DNA of 64,000 bases from Pedobacter sp. SYSU D00535 (GTDB taxonomy: Bacteria; Bacteroidota; Bacteroidia; Sphingobacteriales; Sphingobacteriaceae), in NCBI RefSeq assembly GCF_017355855.1, contig NZ_JAFEWD010000002.1, positions 1-64,000 of the forward strand, given 5' to 3'. A program made the translations under genes and the position numbers. Below are positions 34,648-43,520 of the stretch, in pieces (the stretch's first letter is position 1; each line of letters begins with the position of its first letter). The notes under the pieces were generated by a model that did not search any database, was not told where the DNA came from, and worked only from the letters and a program-made list of their open reading frames with translations.

Positions 34648-35121
34648 ATGCAACAACTGTTAGTTGATAAAGAGGTACTGCTGGAAAAATTTCCGGGCAA
34701 AGGAGGCTGGACGTTTGCCCGTATTCCTGAAATCTCCCAGGATAAAAAAAAGCACTTTGGTGCCCGCAAGGTAAGTGGTTTTATTGACAGCTTCGAACTG
34801 AAGGAATATAACCTATTACCGATGGGCAAGGGACAGTTGTTTCTGCCAGTCAAAGCCGAAATCAGAAAGGCAATCAAAAAGCAGGAGGGGGATTGGGTAA
34901 GGATTGTCCTTTACAGTGATGCCCTCCCGGAAATAGCCGCCAGCGATTTTTACCTCTGCCTGGAAGACGATCCGGAGGCCCGGCTCATTTTTCAGCAGTT
35001 TACTGAAGAGGAGCAGAAAAAATATATCGACTGGATTTACGCAGCAAAAACAGACGAGCTCGTGGTAGAGCGCATGGCCGAAGCGCTAAGCCGGATTAGC
35101 AAAGGCATCAGGATGAAATAG
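34648..35121 (+). CDS. YdeI/OmpD-associated family protein with DUF1905 domain
   Basis: The 157-residue product has an N-terminal DUF1905 half (EKFPGKGGWTFARIPEI, then KVSGFIDSFELKEYNLLPMGKGQLFLPVKAEIRKAI) and a C-terminal YdeI-like helical half (FTEEEQKKYIDWIYAAKTDELVVERMAEAL). The function is poorly known. The stop codon is immediately next to the stop of the AsmA-like gene on the opposite strand, so the two genes converge with no spacer. Confidence 0.85.
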   Translation: MQQLLVDKEVLLEKFPGKGGWTFARIPEISQDKKKHFGARKVSGFIDSFELKEYNLLPMGKGQLFLPVKAEIRKAIKKQEGDWVRIVLYSDALPEIAASDFYLCLEDDPEARLIFQQFTEEEQKKYIDWIYAAKTDELVVERMAEALSRISKGIRMK

Positions 35122-37641
35122 CTAGTCCTTTTTCTTCTCTTCCTTAAGTTTTTCCTGCTGGCGTAATTCCCTTCGTTGCTCCTTCTGGCGTTTCTTTTCC
35201 CGTTCCTGTTTATCTTCTTCGATGTCGTCTTCCTCCTTAGTACCCAAACGGATGGCCACCTTTCCGTTGTCTCCGTCTACCGCACTTAGGTTAAGTACAA
35301 TGCCCCGTGTTATGCGTTTTTCCTGTACGCTATCTGGCAGGTTTTTATCTTTCTCAGGATTTCTCAGCGGTACTTTCAAGGAGATATTAGTTCCCTCGTT
35401 CAGATTGTACACTCCTGAAACGAACAGGTTGAGCACACTTGAGCGGATAGTCATGGGAGGGATGATAATTTTACTTCCCTGAATCTCCAGCGTATTCTCT
35501 AATTGAGAGAAGGAGATATCGGAAAAATTGCGGTTGGGAAAAGCAAAGTTGCCGATCTTTTGCATTGGTTCAAAATTGATCAGCGAGCCATTCTGGAAGT
35601 CAAAAGTCACCTTTCCATGGATAGACCTTGGTACGATCTGACCGTTTTCCCTTATCGTCCCGCGGATGGAAGACCGGGCATAAAAAAGGCCTTTCAGGTT
35701 CTCATGGGTTAAGGCGTCCTGTCCGAAATCTTCAAAGGCATAAAAGAGCTTTTTGACGTCCACCCTGTTGATTTTCGATGTCAGGCTGAACTCGTTGCTG
35801 TTGCCCCGCTGATCGATCTCTCCTTGTAAAGTAAGACTACCTCCTGCGTGGCTCAGGCCGATATTCTTTATGCTGATTCCCGATTCTCTTAACAGCACAT
35901 CAGAGTTGATGTGGGATGCATTAAATCGCTTGTAGTGCAGCCGGTTTACATTAATGGCGAGGTGAATGTTGGATTGCTCCAGCACCTGATCCAGCTGCCG
36001 GAACAGTCGGGCCGTACTTCTTCTGGAGCCGCTGGCTGACCGCGCTGCTTGTCGCCGCCCCAGAAAGCTGAGATACTCGATCAAATTGATTTGCGGGCTG
36101 GTAACTTTCAGGTCGAAAACCATCTTCTTGGGGTCGGTGTAGTAGAGGTTGACGAAGTTGTTGATAAAGCCGTTGAGAGTCAATCGGCTCTGAGCAGTAT
36201 TTACACCGATGTTCTTCAAGGCCAGGTGTTGTCCTTTGAACTGGATAGTGCCATGTACGTTCCGGAACCTCAGTTTGCGTGGCAAATAGGTAAAAGCTCC
36301 TGCCCGCAGGTTTACCGCACCGTAGATATAAGGTTCTACCTTGCTTTTTTGCAGCAGGGCGGCTTTGTAAACCAGATCGAGTGAGGCTTGCCCGCTGCTG
36401 ATGGCGAAGGTTTGCGATCCCGATAAGGCATTAATACGCGTGAGCGGGAAGTTGGACTTGAAGTGACCCTGAAAAACGGGTTGGCTTAGATTGATTACAT
36501 TTACCTTCGCCGCAGTGAAAGGAATGGAGGACCAGGTTCCCTTTACCGACTTCAGCCCTATCCCTGAGTTAGGATCCAAACGGGGCAGTTTTGGATCCAG
36601 TTCGTTGGTGAACGTTCCGGTAAAACTGCAGTTCGAGATCCGCTCGCCCAAGACAAAGACCTCGGCATTTTTTACAGTCCAGCCCGCCTTTACCAGAGGA
36701 ATATTCCGGCCTTTCAATTTCCCCTGGATGCGAACATCAACGGCCATCTGACCGCTGATGTTATATTTCGAAAGTTTTGGATGAAGGTTAGTGGAGAGCA
36801 TGGAAACCGCGTTCTTATAGGCTATTCGTTTAGCACGGATGCGAAGATTGAACATGGGAGAGCGCTCGTTCAAGTCGAACGTTCCCCCTACAAGAAGCTC
36901 GTCCTTGTTCAGCTTGAGGGCCTGTTCCGGTATAAAAAGCTGATGCTTTGCCTTGTCATAGCGAAGCTTCAGGGTTGTCCTGAGTTCCATGTTACTGATG
37001 AAACTTCCACGAGCAGTGTTGAACGTGAGGGATTCGGCCTTCGTTGCAAGATCCGCCCGCGCAGTCCAGTTACTCCCCTTATAGTCGATATCGCCCGCAA
37101 ACTTTCTCACGAAAAAACGGAAATACTTGCTCTTTAACTTGTTTTCGTAAATCACGACCACATTCTTAAAGTTCATGCTGCTTATTTTCCTGTCGCTTTT
37201 CTGGTTTGTTTGTGTACCTGGTTTTGCTTTGAAAAGCCTGGTATTGCTATAGCCCTCTTCATCCGTAAAAAGGTAGATTCTGCCATTACTGACACTAATG
37301 TTTCTGATTCTTGGGTTACCCTTGAGGATGGAGAAAATGTTCACGTCGACAAAAACCTCGGCGGCTTTCAATAAGTCATGATGGTGCTCGTCGTACAGGC
37401 TATCTCGCAGCAGCACATTCTTCAATGAGACGGAAATCCCGGGAAAGCCTTTCAGGAAGGCGGGCTCCATGCTTTCTATCGTTAGTTCGCCCGTGATATT
37501 TTCGTTCAGCTGTGCTGTCACTGCTTCCAGGACCTGCTCTTTATGAGTGTTTACATAGCTGGCTACTCCCACCCAGAGCAGCAGCACAAGGGCAACCAGT
37601 GCCACCACAATTTTTAGTGCGAGTTTTATCGAGCCTGACAT
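35122..37641 (-). CDS. AsmA-like envelope protein
   Basis: The 839-residue product starts with one transmembrane anchor (LALKIVVALVALVLLLWVGV) and continues as a long periplasmic beta-rich chain of the AsmA type: GELTIESMEPAFLKGFPGISVSLKNV, and later the C-terminal AsmA region ending NLFVSGVYNLNEGTNISLKVPLRNPE. The tail is very charged (EEDKQEREKKRQKEQRR…). AsmA-like proteins form lipid-transport bridges or affect outer-membrane assembly. Its 3' end abuts the YdeI-like gene. Confidence 0.85.
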   Translation of the reverse strand: MSGSIKLALKIVVALVALVLLLWVGVASYVNTHKEQVLEAVTAQLNENITGELTIESMEPAFLKGFPGISVSLKNVLLRDSLYDEHHHDLLKAAEVFVDVNIFSILKGNPRIRNISVSNGRIYLFTDEEGYSNTRLFKAKPGTQTNQKSDRKISSMNFKNVVVIYENKLKSKYFRFFVRKFAGDIDYKGSNWTARADLATKAESLTFNTARGSFISNMELRTTLKLRYDKAKHQLFIPEQALKLNKDELLVGGTFDLNERSPMFNLRIRAKRIAYKNAVSMLSTNLHPKLSKYNISGQMAVDVRIQGKLKGRNIPLVKAGWTVKNAEVFVLGERISNCSFTGTFTNELDPKLPRLDPNSGIGLKSVKGTWSSIPFTAAKVNVINLSQPVFQGHFKSNFPLTRINALSGSQTFAISSGQASLDLVYKAALLQKSKVEPYIYGAVNLRAGAFTYLPRKLRFRNVHGTIQFKGQHLALKNIGVNTAQSRLTLNGFINNFVNLYYTDPKKMVFDLKVTSPQINLIEYLSFLGRRQAARSASGSRRSTARLFRQLDQVLEQSNIHLAINVNRLHYKRFNASHINSDVLLRESGISIKNIGLSHAGGSLTLQGEIDQRGNSNEFSLTSKINRVDVKKLFYAFEDFGQDALTHENLKGLFYARSSIRGTIRENGQIVPRSIHGKVTFDFQNGSLINFEPMQKIGNFAFPNRNFSDISFSQLENTLEIQGSKIIIPPMTIRSSVLNLFVSGVYNLNEGTNISLKVPLRNPEKDKNLPDSVQEKRITRGIVLNLSAVDGDNGKVAIRLGTKEEDDIEEDKQEREKKRQKEQRRELRQQEKLKEEKKKD

Positions 37642-37779
37642 TAAATTAAAGGGAATATCTTTTTCACGTTAACAGTTGCAGATGAAAAACATATTATAGG
37701 TCAACATGTTCGGTGTTTTATTCACTATTCCTCATTTCTTCTTTTTAAACAATATGCTTTTATCGCTGTACTAGACATA

Positions 37780-38172
37780 ATGGGACTTGGAGAACAAATA
37801 ACATGGCTATTTCTGCTGGCAATACCGATTGCCTGCGTTGCATGGACTGTGACACATGAGGAAGTATTTCGGGAACCACGGGAATTCTGCGTGGATCAGT
37901 CGAAAAACGGCCGGTCACTACTTCAGCGCAAGTTTTTCTACCTGTTTACCTGCGAATATTGCTTTAGCCACTACGTAACGATCTTTTTTCTGATCCTTAC
38001 CGGCTACCAGCTTCTATTTGACGACTGGAGGGGTTATCTCATTGCCGGATTCTCCCTGGTATGGATCGCCAACATATATATGAGCCTCTACGCCCTGATC
38101 CGCATAGACCTGAAAAAAGAAAGACTTATTGCTAAACAAGAGGAGAAGAAGATAGAAGAGGGGGGGGAATAA
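37780..38172 (+). CDS. Small membrane protein with CEYCFSHY motif
   Basis: The 130-residue product has a first helix (about 8-25), a polar stretch with EVFREPREFC, a CxxC motif in LFTCEYCFSHYVTIFF leading into the second helix, a third helix (about 90-112) and a charged Lys/Glu-rich tail. A CxxC at the edge of a membrane helix resembles DUF1360-type proteins (…CPFCxxFW), but the family is not certain. It overlaps nothing; a cytochrome gene lies opposite. Confidence 0.6.
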   Translation: MGLGEQITWLFLLAIPIACVAWTVTHEEVFREPREFCVDQSKNGRSLLQRKFFYLFTCEYCFSHYVTIFFLILTGYQLLFDDWRGYLIAGFSLVWIANIYMSLYALIRIDLKKERLIAKQEEKKIEEGGE

Positions 38173-38213
38173 AGAGCAGAGTGAGCGGATGTGCTCACCC
38201 TGTAAAACATTTG

Positions 38214-38621
38214 TTATCCTTCCGGATGGGCTTTTCCACGATGGCAGGTATTGCAGCTTACCTCCATGACCGCCTGGTTATGAACCTTTTTCTCGGTGCC
38301 AAAATATTTCTGATTCAGCTTGTTGGTCATTTTCATCATATTTCTGGCGATAGTTTTTTCTTCTTTTTCGTCACTGGCGAAATCCAGCCCTTTTTCTCCA
38401 TTCTTATTCGGCGCATGGCAGAAGTTACATCGCACCCCCAGCGCATTGTTGTAATGCTTCATGACTTTATCCAGCTCCTCGTGGCTGATATTTTTGGGCA
38501 GTACTTTCAGATTTTTGTATTCCGGTTTTTCTTCTGCTTTTTCTGGCATGGTGGCAGAAGTGATGGTGATTACTGTAGCCAGTAGTGATAGTACAATGGC
38601 GGTTCTTTTTCTTAGCATCAA
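38214..38621 (-). CDS. Di-haem c-type cytochrome
   Basis: The 135-residue product has a signal peptide (TAIVLSLLATVITITSA). Two CxxCH haem sites are visible: CNFCH at 65-69 and CNTCH at 123-127. The layout, with MKHYNNALGVRCNFCH and VHNQAVMEVSCNTCHRG, matches the cytochrome family related to the photosynthetic reaction-centre subunit, common in non-phototrophic Bacteroidota. It is periplasmic, transfers electrons and has no obvious partner gene beside it. Confidence 0.9.
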   Translation of the reverse strand: MMLRKRTAIVLSLLATVITITSATMPEKAEEKPEYKNLKVLPKNISHEELDKVMKHYNNALGVRCNFCHAPNKNGEKGLDFASDEKEEKTIARNMMKMTNKLNQKYFGTEKKVHNQAVMEVSCNTCHRGKAHPEG

Positions 38622-38668
38622 ATGAATGTTTCTCCTAAATTAAAGAAAAATGACGAAAATCAAACAAA

Positions 38669-39346
38669 TCACAGTTTTGTTGCACGGAGCATCTCGCGCT
38701 TGCCGGGGGCTCCGGGAGCCTTTTCAATTCGAAAGCCGAGTGATTTCATCGAGCGCTTCAGGTTACCAGTGATGGCATAGGTGACAAAGACGCCATCCCT
38801 TTTCAAGTAATTGCAGCACTGAGCCAGTGCTTCTGTCGTCCACATCTCCGGTTGATGAATCGCCGCAAAGGCATCAAAGTACAGCACATCGAAGTGTTTG
38901 GTACTCTCGAATTGCATCAGTTGGGTCTGGTCAATAAAAAGACGTGCCCTTTCATTTACCTGCACTTCTTCCTGCAACGCTTTTTCATAGTTATTGAGCA
39001 GGCCCTGCCAGGTTGGGGGAGAAACGAAGTTGCCGTAGCCGGTTTGCTCCAGCAGTTCTTTTTTGATGGGAAAGGCTTCAATGCCCACATAGTCCAGTTG
39101 CTGCCCCTGCTGCAGGCAGTAGTCCACGGTCAGAAGGAAGTTTAACCCCGTTCCAAAGCCCACCTCCAGCAAGCTGACCGTCTGCCGCTCCTGCTGCTCC
39201 AGGAAATACTGCAGTCCCGACTTTAAAAACACGTGTTTGCTTTCCTGCAAGGCGCCGTGTTTGGAATGATAATGCTCGCCCACCTGTTCATTCCATAAGG
39301 TGGTCGACCCATCCGCTGTTGTTACAATTCTAAGCTCCTGTTCCAT
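38669..39346 (-). CDS. mnmD: tRNA mnm5s2U methyltransferase MnmD
   Basis: The 225-residue enzyme has the MnmD pattern: TLWNEQVGEHYHSKHGALQESKHVFLKSGL at the start, the SAM loop LEVGFGTGLNFLLT, FDVLYFDAFAAIHQPEMWT and YAITGNLKRSMKSLGFRIEK at the end. It methylates the wobble nm5s2U34 of tRNAs for Lys, Glu and Gln; it lacks the MnmC oxidase half, normal for this phylum. Divergently arranged with pyrD across an 82-bp gap. Confidence 0.93.
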   Translation of the reverse strand: MEQELRIVTTADGSTTLWNEQVGEHYHSKHGALQESKHVFLKSGLQYFLEQQERQTVSLLEVGFGTGLNFLLTVDYCLQQGQQLDYVGIEAFPIKKELLEQTGYGNFVSPPTWQGLLNNYEKALQEEVQVNERARLFIDQTQLMQFESTKHFDVLYFDAFAAIHQPEMWTTEALAQCCNYLKRDGVFVTYAITGNLKRSMKSLGFRIEKAPGAPGKREMLRATKL

Positions 39347-39428
39347 AATTCTGTCGGCAATACTACATATAAAGGAATAAATTCATAAACGTCTTCTAAA
39401 ATCGTTGGCAGTGATGTAATTTCGCCAC

Positions 39429-40451
39429 ATGTACCAGATCATTAAGCCCCTGCTCTTTAAATTCGATCCCGAAGATATTCATCACTTTGTTACCGCCGCT
39501 CTGAAAACTGTTAGTAAGGTATGGGGACTGGCTTCTCTTCAAAAGAAAGCCTTTCAGCTTGATGATCCTCGCCTAGAGCGGGAAGTGTTCGGCTTGAAGT
39601 TTAAGAACCCGGTGGGGCTGGGAGCTGGCTTCGATAAGAATGCCTCCCTGGTGAGCGAACTGTCGAATTTCGGCTTTGGTTTCATTGAAATTGGTACGGT
39701 AACTCCTTTGCCTCAGCCGGGAAACGACAAACCGCGAATGTTTCGCCTTCCCCAGGATGCAGCCCTGATTAATCGGATGGGTTTCAACAATCAGGGAGTT
39801 GACGTGGTTGCCCACCGTCTGCGACAACTGAAACGGGACGGACTCATTATCGGGGGTAATATTGGTAAGAATAAGAATACCCCGAATGAAGATGCGGTGA
39901 GCGACTATATCAAATGTTTTGATGCCTTATTCGATGTAGTTGATTATTTTGTAGTGAATGTCAGCTCTCCGAATACTCCCGGACTGCGCGAACTACAAGA
40001 GAAGGAGCCATTGAAACGTATTTTGAACACGTTGCAGCAGCGGAACAGTAAAAATGGGATTTCTCGGCCCGTTCTTCTTAAAATAGCTCCGGATCTGAGC
40101 AATGACCAGCTGGACGACATCATCGAGATTGTGCAGGAAACAAAAATTGCAGGGCTTATCGCCACCAATACTACCATCTCCCGCGAGGGGCTTCGTTCTG
40201 ACACTGCACTTAAAGGACAAACAGGCGGCCTGAGTGGAAAACCACTGACAGAAAGATCGACCGAAGTGATCAGGTACCTGTCTGAAAAGTCCAACAAGGC
40301 GTTCCCGATCATTGGGGTGGGAGGGATCCATTCCCCTGCCGATGCAAAGGAAAAGTTGGAGGCGGGAGCGTCGCTGGTGCAAATCTATACCGGCTTTATT
40401 TATGAAGGCCCCGGACTAATCAAGCGGATCAATAAAGCGCTTTTGAAGTAG
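39429..40451 (+). CDS. pyrD: Dihydroorotate dehydrogenase (quinone), class 2
   Basis: The 340-residue flavoenzyme oxidises dihydroorotate using quinone in pyrimidine synthesis. Class 2 is shown by its N-terminal amphipathic region ([19 protein letters not shown]). Other marks are [10 protein letters not shown], the active loop [14 protein letters not shown] with catalytic Ser, [10 protein letters not shown], and the FMN-phosphate site GVGGI. It stands alone on the plus strand and is followed by a large inverted repeat. Confidence 0.97.
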   Translation: MYQIIKPLLFKFDPEDIHHFVTAALKTVSKVWGLASLQKKAFQLDDPRLEREVFGLKFKNPVGLGAGFDKNASLVSELSNFGFGFIEIGTVTPLPQPGNDKPRMFRLPQDAALINRMGFNNQGVDVVAHRLRQLKRDGLIIGGNIGKNKNTPNEDAVSDYIKCFDALFDVVDYFVVNVSSPNTPGLRELQEKEPLKRILNTLQQRNSKNGISRPVLLKIAPDLSNDQLDDIIEIVQETKIAGLIATNTTISREGLRSDTALKGQTGGLSGKPLTERSTEVIRYLSEKSNKAFPIIGVGGIHSPADAKEKLEAGASLVQIYTGFIYEGPGLIKRINKALLK

Positions 40452-40473
40452 TTTTTCTAAAACATTCCGAGCT

Positions 40474-40583
40474 CGCCCTGTCGGTTTCCGCCCTTCCAGC
40501 CAAGGTGCGCGGGATTTATACGGGGGTGTCTTTTTACTGCGGGTTTTCGTTTTGACCCGAAACCAAGCCGGGCAAACAGGGCG
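40474..40583. repeat. 110-bp imperfect inverted repeat downstream of pyrD
   Basis: CGCCCTGT (40474-40481) pairs with ACAGGGCG (40576-40583). Inside, GGTTTC pairs with GAAACC, and CGGGT… with …ACCCG forms a further hairpin, giving a multi-branched fold. It has no T tract, no coding content, and no second copy that I can see. Confidence 0.5.
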
Positions 40584-40675
40584 TCAATAGGACTATGTCC
40601 TACCCCTTTCCTTTAAATTTCGGTTAAATGACCTGCCTTGCTGAAAAGCTTAGCCGAATATTTTTATTTTTGTTT

Positions 40676-40951
40676 ATGTCACTTAATTACACACAACACA
40701 CGCTGGAGAAATTGGAGCAGATACTGAAGGTGCTTAATTATAGGGTCAGGTATGAGAAGGGGAATTTTAAAACAGGAGCGTGCCTGCTGCAAAGCAGCAG
40801 GGTTGTGGTAGTGAACAAGTTTTCGAACATTGAAAGCAAAATTAACGCCCTGGTGTTGTTGTTGCAGCAGATTAAAGCGGATGAGAGTCTGCTCGACGAA
40901 AAGCAAACTCAGTTTTTATACTCGTTGAAACAAACTACTTTGCAATTGTGA
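40676..40951 (+). CDS. Hypothetical small protein upstream of an MBL hydrolase
   Basis: I start at MSLNYTQHTLEKLEQI (40676); the open frame extends to 40628, but the added residues look like leader noise. The 91-residue product is helix-strand mixed (YTQHTLEKLEQILKVL, then a basic YRVRYEKGNFKTG, ending FLYSLKQTTLQL). Its stop overlaps the GTG start of the next gene (TTG-TGA context), so the two are coupled. It is probably a partner or regulator of the hydrolase; the family is unknown. Confidence 0.7.
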   Translation: MSLNYTQHTLEKLEQILKVLNYRVRYEKGNFKTGACLLQSSRVVVVNKFSNIESKINALVLLLQQIKADESLLDEKQTQFLYSLKQTTLQL

Positions 40952-41709
40952 GAATAACATTTCTAGGTACGGGGACATCTCAGGGTGTTCCTGTAATTGC
41001 TTGTGATTGTGAAGTATGTACTTCCTCCGACGCCCGCGATAGCCGGTTGCGGGTGTCTGTGCTGATCGAAATTTTTGGTAAAACGATCGTCATCGATGCA
41101 GGACCAGATTTCAGATACCAGATGCTGCGGGCCAAGGTAAAGCAACTGGACGCGGTGTTGTTAACACATGAGCATAAAGATCATATAGCCGGACTTGACG
41201 ATGTTCGGGCTTTCAATTTCAAGCAGCAGCGAGCCATGGACGTATTTGCCCATGCCCGCGTGCAGCAGGCCCTGCAAAGAGAGTTCTACTATGCCTTTGA
41301 AGAGAAGAAATATCCGGGCGTGCCCTCAATCAATCTGCATGAAATAGGGAAGGAGCCTTTTTTTGTGGGCGACCTGCAGGTGACGCCGGTAGAAGTGCTA
41401 CATTACAAGCTACCCGTTCTCGGTTTCCGTATACAAGATTTTACCTATATCACCGATGCTAAAACTATTACCAGCGAGGAAAAGGAAAAAATCAAAGGAA
41501 CCAGGGTGCTGGTGGTAAATGCGCTTCAGCGGGAAAAACACATTTCTCATTTTACCCTTCAAGAGGCGGTTGATTTTGCCAGAGAAATCAATGCGGAAAA
41601 GACCTATTTTACACATATCAGTCACCGGTTGGGGAAATACACGGATCTCCAGCAGGAGCTGCCTCAGGGAGTGGAACTGGCTTGGGACGGTATGGTGCTT
41701 GCTTTGTAA
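40948..41709 (+). CDS. MBL-fold metallo-hydrolase, PhnP/RNase Z-like
   Basis: The GTG at 40948 starts the 253-residue product. The metal motif THEHKDHIAG (HxHxDH) is clear, with GTGTSQGVPVIACDCEVCTS at the N-terminus, a Cys pair typical of the PhnP-type zinc site, and later VEVLHYKLPVLGFRI and the His in SHRLGKY. Members cut phosphodiesters of small cyclic nucleotides or phosphonate intermediates; no phn genes are near. The 3' end overlaps the opposite-strand gene by 46 bp. Confidence 0.9.
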   Translation: MRITFLGTGTSQGVPVIACDCEVCTSSDARDSRLRVSVLIEIFGKTIVIDAGPDFRYQMLRAKVKQLDAVLLTHEHKDHIAGLDDVRAFNFKQQRAMDVFAHARVQQALQREFYYAFEEKKYPGVPSINLHEIGKEPFFVGDLQVTPVEVLHYKLPVLGFRIQDFTYITDAKTITSEEKEKIKGTRVLVVNALQREKHISHFTLQEAVDFAREINAEKTYFTHISHRLGKYTDLQQELPQGVELAWDGMVLAL

Positions 41710-42209
41710 AAGTGGAGCGCATTAAGGCAGTAGAAGGAGTCGATAATATCCTGCCGGTGCCCTCTGAAGATGACATCTCCCCCGGTGCTACCCCTGTCCC
41801 CGGTAACGCTGAACGTGCTGATTTTCTTGGAAGTAAGTCGCTCAAACTCCTCAGGGCTAAGATCTGCCGTAAATTCCAGGCTCGTAAATTGAATAGCCAG
41901 CGACATGTTTTTTGCTACTTTGCCGAAGCCGATGCATTTGAAAGAAACAGAGCTGCGATCCAGAAAGTGAAAGGTCACCTCCCGGATGTTCAGAAGCATC
42001 TCACGCGGACTTCTCCGGTTGCTAAATTGGTCGGATCTGTATTTGAGGTAATAAAGGCTGTCTTCTTTTGCCAGGATAAGTTCGCCTGCTTCGGTGGGGA
42101 CTGCTATTGCGGGAATCGATTTTCCTGAGTTGGTATAAAAACTGTCAACTTTGCATTGTGCCGCTGCGAACAGCGGTACTAACAAAAGCAGTGAAAATAG
42201 GAGTTTCAT
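41664..42209 (-). CDS. Hypothetical secreted protein
   Basis: The 181-residue product has a signal peptide (MKLLFSLLLLVPLFAAAQ) and then a beta-rich body (PTEAGELILAKEDSLYYLKY, SREMLLNIREVTFHFL). A Cys follows the signal, in the order AAAQC, but not as a standard lipobox. Its last 46 bases overlap the end of the MBL gene on the opposite strand. The C-terminal fifteen residues are low in complexity and could be an artefact of read-through into that overlap. Family unknown. Confidence 0.6.
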   Translation of the reverse strand: MKLLFSLLLLVPLFAAAQCKVDSFYTNSGKSIPAIAVPTEAGELILAKEDSLYYLKYRSDQFSNRRSPREMLLNIREVTFHFLDRSSVSFKCIGFGKVAKNMSLAIQFTSLEFTADLSPEEFERLTSKKISTFSVTGDRGSTGGDVIFRGHRQDIIDSFYCLNALHFYKASTIPSQASSTP

Positions 42210-42238
42210 TTAGCAGTCTGTCGGTACAGATTTGCTTG

Positions 42239-42321
42239 TGCCCGGAAGCGGATTCGAACCGCTACACCTAAAAGGCGCCACCCCCTCAAGATGGTGCGTC
42301 TACCAATTTCGCCACCCGGGC
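42239..42321 (-). tRNA. tRNA-Leu (anticodon GAG)
   Basis: The minus strand folds as a class II tRNA: acceptor GCCCGGG with the 3' end TCCGGGC, a T-loop GGTTCGAATCC, and a long variable arm. The anticodon stem CCATC/GGTGG brackets the loop TTGAGGG, giving GAG. No 3' CCA is encoded. A TATATTTG box lies 8 bp upstream. Confidence 0.93.
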
Positions 42322-42329
42322 AGGGTGTG

Positions 42330-42337
42330 CAAATATA
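42330..42337 (-). promoter_or_regulatory. -7 box of the tRNA-Leu gene
   Basis: On the minus strand TATATTTG fits TAnnTTTG exactly and lies 8 bp before the tRNA 5' end. No good -33 element is seen. Confidence 0.4.
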
Positions 42338-42408
42338 TAACCTAGTTTTTAAAAATCTAAATAATTTGTAATACTGCTAATACGAGCTTTGGATTAATAT
42401 TGTTGCTC

Positions 42409-42726
42409 TTAATTATAAAAATCATCGCCGTCCGAAATTCGGGGGTCTTCGGCCAAGATTTCCATGCGGGGATTATCGATATAGTCGGCGTACCATCGTA
42501 TAGCTTCTATGACCAGGAGCGGATCTGATCCATCGTAACCAGATGTTTCAAAGGCCAGCAGGTCACCATTGTCGTTGCCATAAAACTGAAGCTCGCCAGG
42601 GTCTGGCTCAAACTCTTCCCGGTTGAGGCAAAATACTTTTATTCGCAGGTTTCCATCCCGGTGCCTGATCACATCTCTGCATGGATCGTGAGAATCTTGT
42701 ACCAGTAAAAAAATCGATTGGTCCAT
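42409..42726 (-). CDS. Hypothetical acidic protein
   Basis: The start at MDQSIF (42726) drops two doubtful residues. The 105-residue product is acidic and soluble, with QDSHDPCRDVIRHRDGN, a strand IKVFCLNREEF, DLLAFETSGYDGSDPLLVIEAIRWYADYI and an acidic tail. It has no signal or membrane helix. It lies between thioredoxin and tRNA-Leu on the same strand, 41 bp after trxA, and may be co-transcribed with it. Family not recognised. Confidence 0.65.
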   Translation of the reverse strand: MDQSIFLLVQDSHDPCRDVIRHRDGNLRIKVFCLNREEFEPDPGELQFYGNDNGDLLAFETSGYDGSDPLLVIEAIRWYADYIDNPRMEILAEDPRISDGDDFYN

Positions 42727-42767
42727 AATCACTATATCTTTAATAAGAGTTACTCAGGTAAAATGTT

Positions 42768-43073
42768 TTAAGAATACCTGTTAATAACCTGTTGTAACTC
42801 GGCGGCACCCAGCACGCCCGATTGCCTCCATTTTACCGCTCCTTCTTTAAATAGAATCAAAGTGGGGACTCCCTGTACATTGTATGCTCTTGCTGCTTCC
42901 GGGTTTTTGTCCACATCCACTTTAAGTATAGTTACCTTATCGGTCAGCGCTTGTTTTACCTGATTTAAAATAGGGGCCATGGTTTTACAAGGTCCACACC
43001 ATTCAGCAAAGAAATCCACCAGAACCGGGCGTTCACTATTGATAATATCTGTAAATCTCGTTCTCGTTTCCAT
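42768..43073 (-). CDS. trxA: Thioredoxin
   Basis: The 101-residue protein is a classical thioredoxin: LVDFFAEWCGPCKTMAPIL with active Cys26 and Cys29, VDVDKNPEAARAYNVQGVPTLILFKEG with the cis-Pro, and GAAELQQVINRY at the end. It reduces disulfides in the cytoplasm. The following acidic protein gene starts 42 bp downstream. Confidence 0.95.
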   Translation of the reverse strand: METRTRFTDIINSERPVLVDFFAEWCGPCKTMAPILNQVKQALTDKVTILKVDVDKNPEAARAYNVQGVPTLILFKEGAVKWRQSGVLGAAELQQVINRYS

Positions 43074-43209
43074 TGTTTTTCTTGGTATAACAGGGCACTC
43101 CGCTGTCGGTTTTCCTTTTGATTCGATTGCTTTTTGAATTATCTAAAACAATTTTCTCCCTGACAATTAATTGATTAATCTGTTAAATGAAAAAATACAT
43201 TAATACCAC

Positions 43210-43240
43210 TTGCGCTGTATAGATAATAGCCGTACATTTG
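43210..43240 (+). promoter_or_regulatory. Promoter of the tRNA-Lys pair
   Basis: TTG (43210-43212), 20 nt, TACATTTG (43233-43240): a full match to the Bacteroidota -33/-7 consensus. It lies 41 bp before the first tRNA-Lys. Confidence 0.6.
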
Positions 43241-43281
43241 CATCACTTTAACGGAAACGGTTAAACGTTCTGAAAAAAGTT

Positions 43282-43354
43282 GATTCCGTAGCTCAGCTGG
43301 TAGAGCATTACACTTTTAATGTAGTGGTCCTGGGTTCGAATCCCAGCGGGATCA
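43282..43354 (+). tRNA. tRNA-Lys (anticodon TTT), copy 1
   Basis: GATTCCG…CGGGATC forms the acceptor, GCTCAGCTGGTAGAGC the D arm, CTTTTAA the anticodon loop (TTT) and GGTTCGAATCC the T loop. No CCA is encoded. Identical to the copy at 43446-43518 and followed by its own hairpin terminator. Confidence 0.96.
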
Positions 43355-43363
43355 CTTAAGAAC

Positions 43364-43390
43364 AAAGCCTCTTGCAAAACAGAGGCTTTT
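43364..43390 (+). terminator. Terminator after tRNA-Lys copy 1
   Basis: AAAGCCTC pairs with GAGGCTTT around an about 9-nt loop, followed by a T-rich tail. Confidence 0.8.
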
Positions 43391-43445
43391 TCTTTTCAGT
43401 GTCGGGATTGGAAAGAGAAGTTTAACGTTTTTTATTTAAAGGAAT

Positions 43446-43518
43446 GATTCCGTAGCTCAGCTGGTAGAGCATTACACTTTTAATGTAGTGGTCCTGGGTT
43501 CGAATCCCAGCGGGATCA
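43446..43518 (+). tRNA. tRNA-Lys (anticodon TTT), copy 2
   Basis: Base-for-base the same as copy 1 over its whole length, 164 bp downstream. No separate promoter is obvious before it, so it either uses read-through from copy 1 or a weak promoter in the 92-bp gap. Confidence 0.96.
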
Positions 43519-43520
43519 CA

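Noticed and set aside
41682-42128. Plus-strand open frame of 148 codons
   Set aside because: It lies antisense to a gene with a clear signal peptide and has no domain-like pattern of its own.
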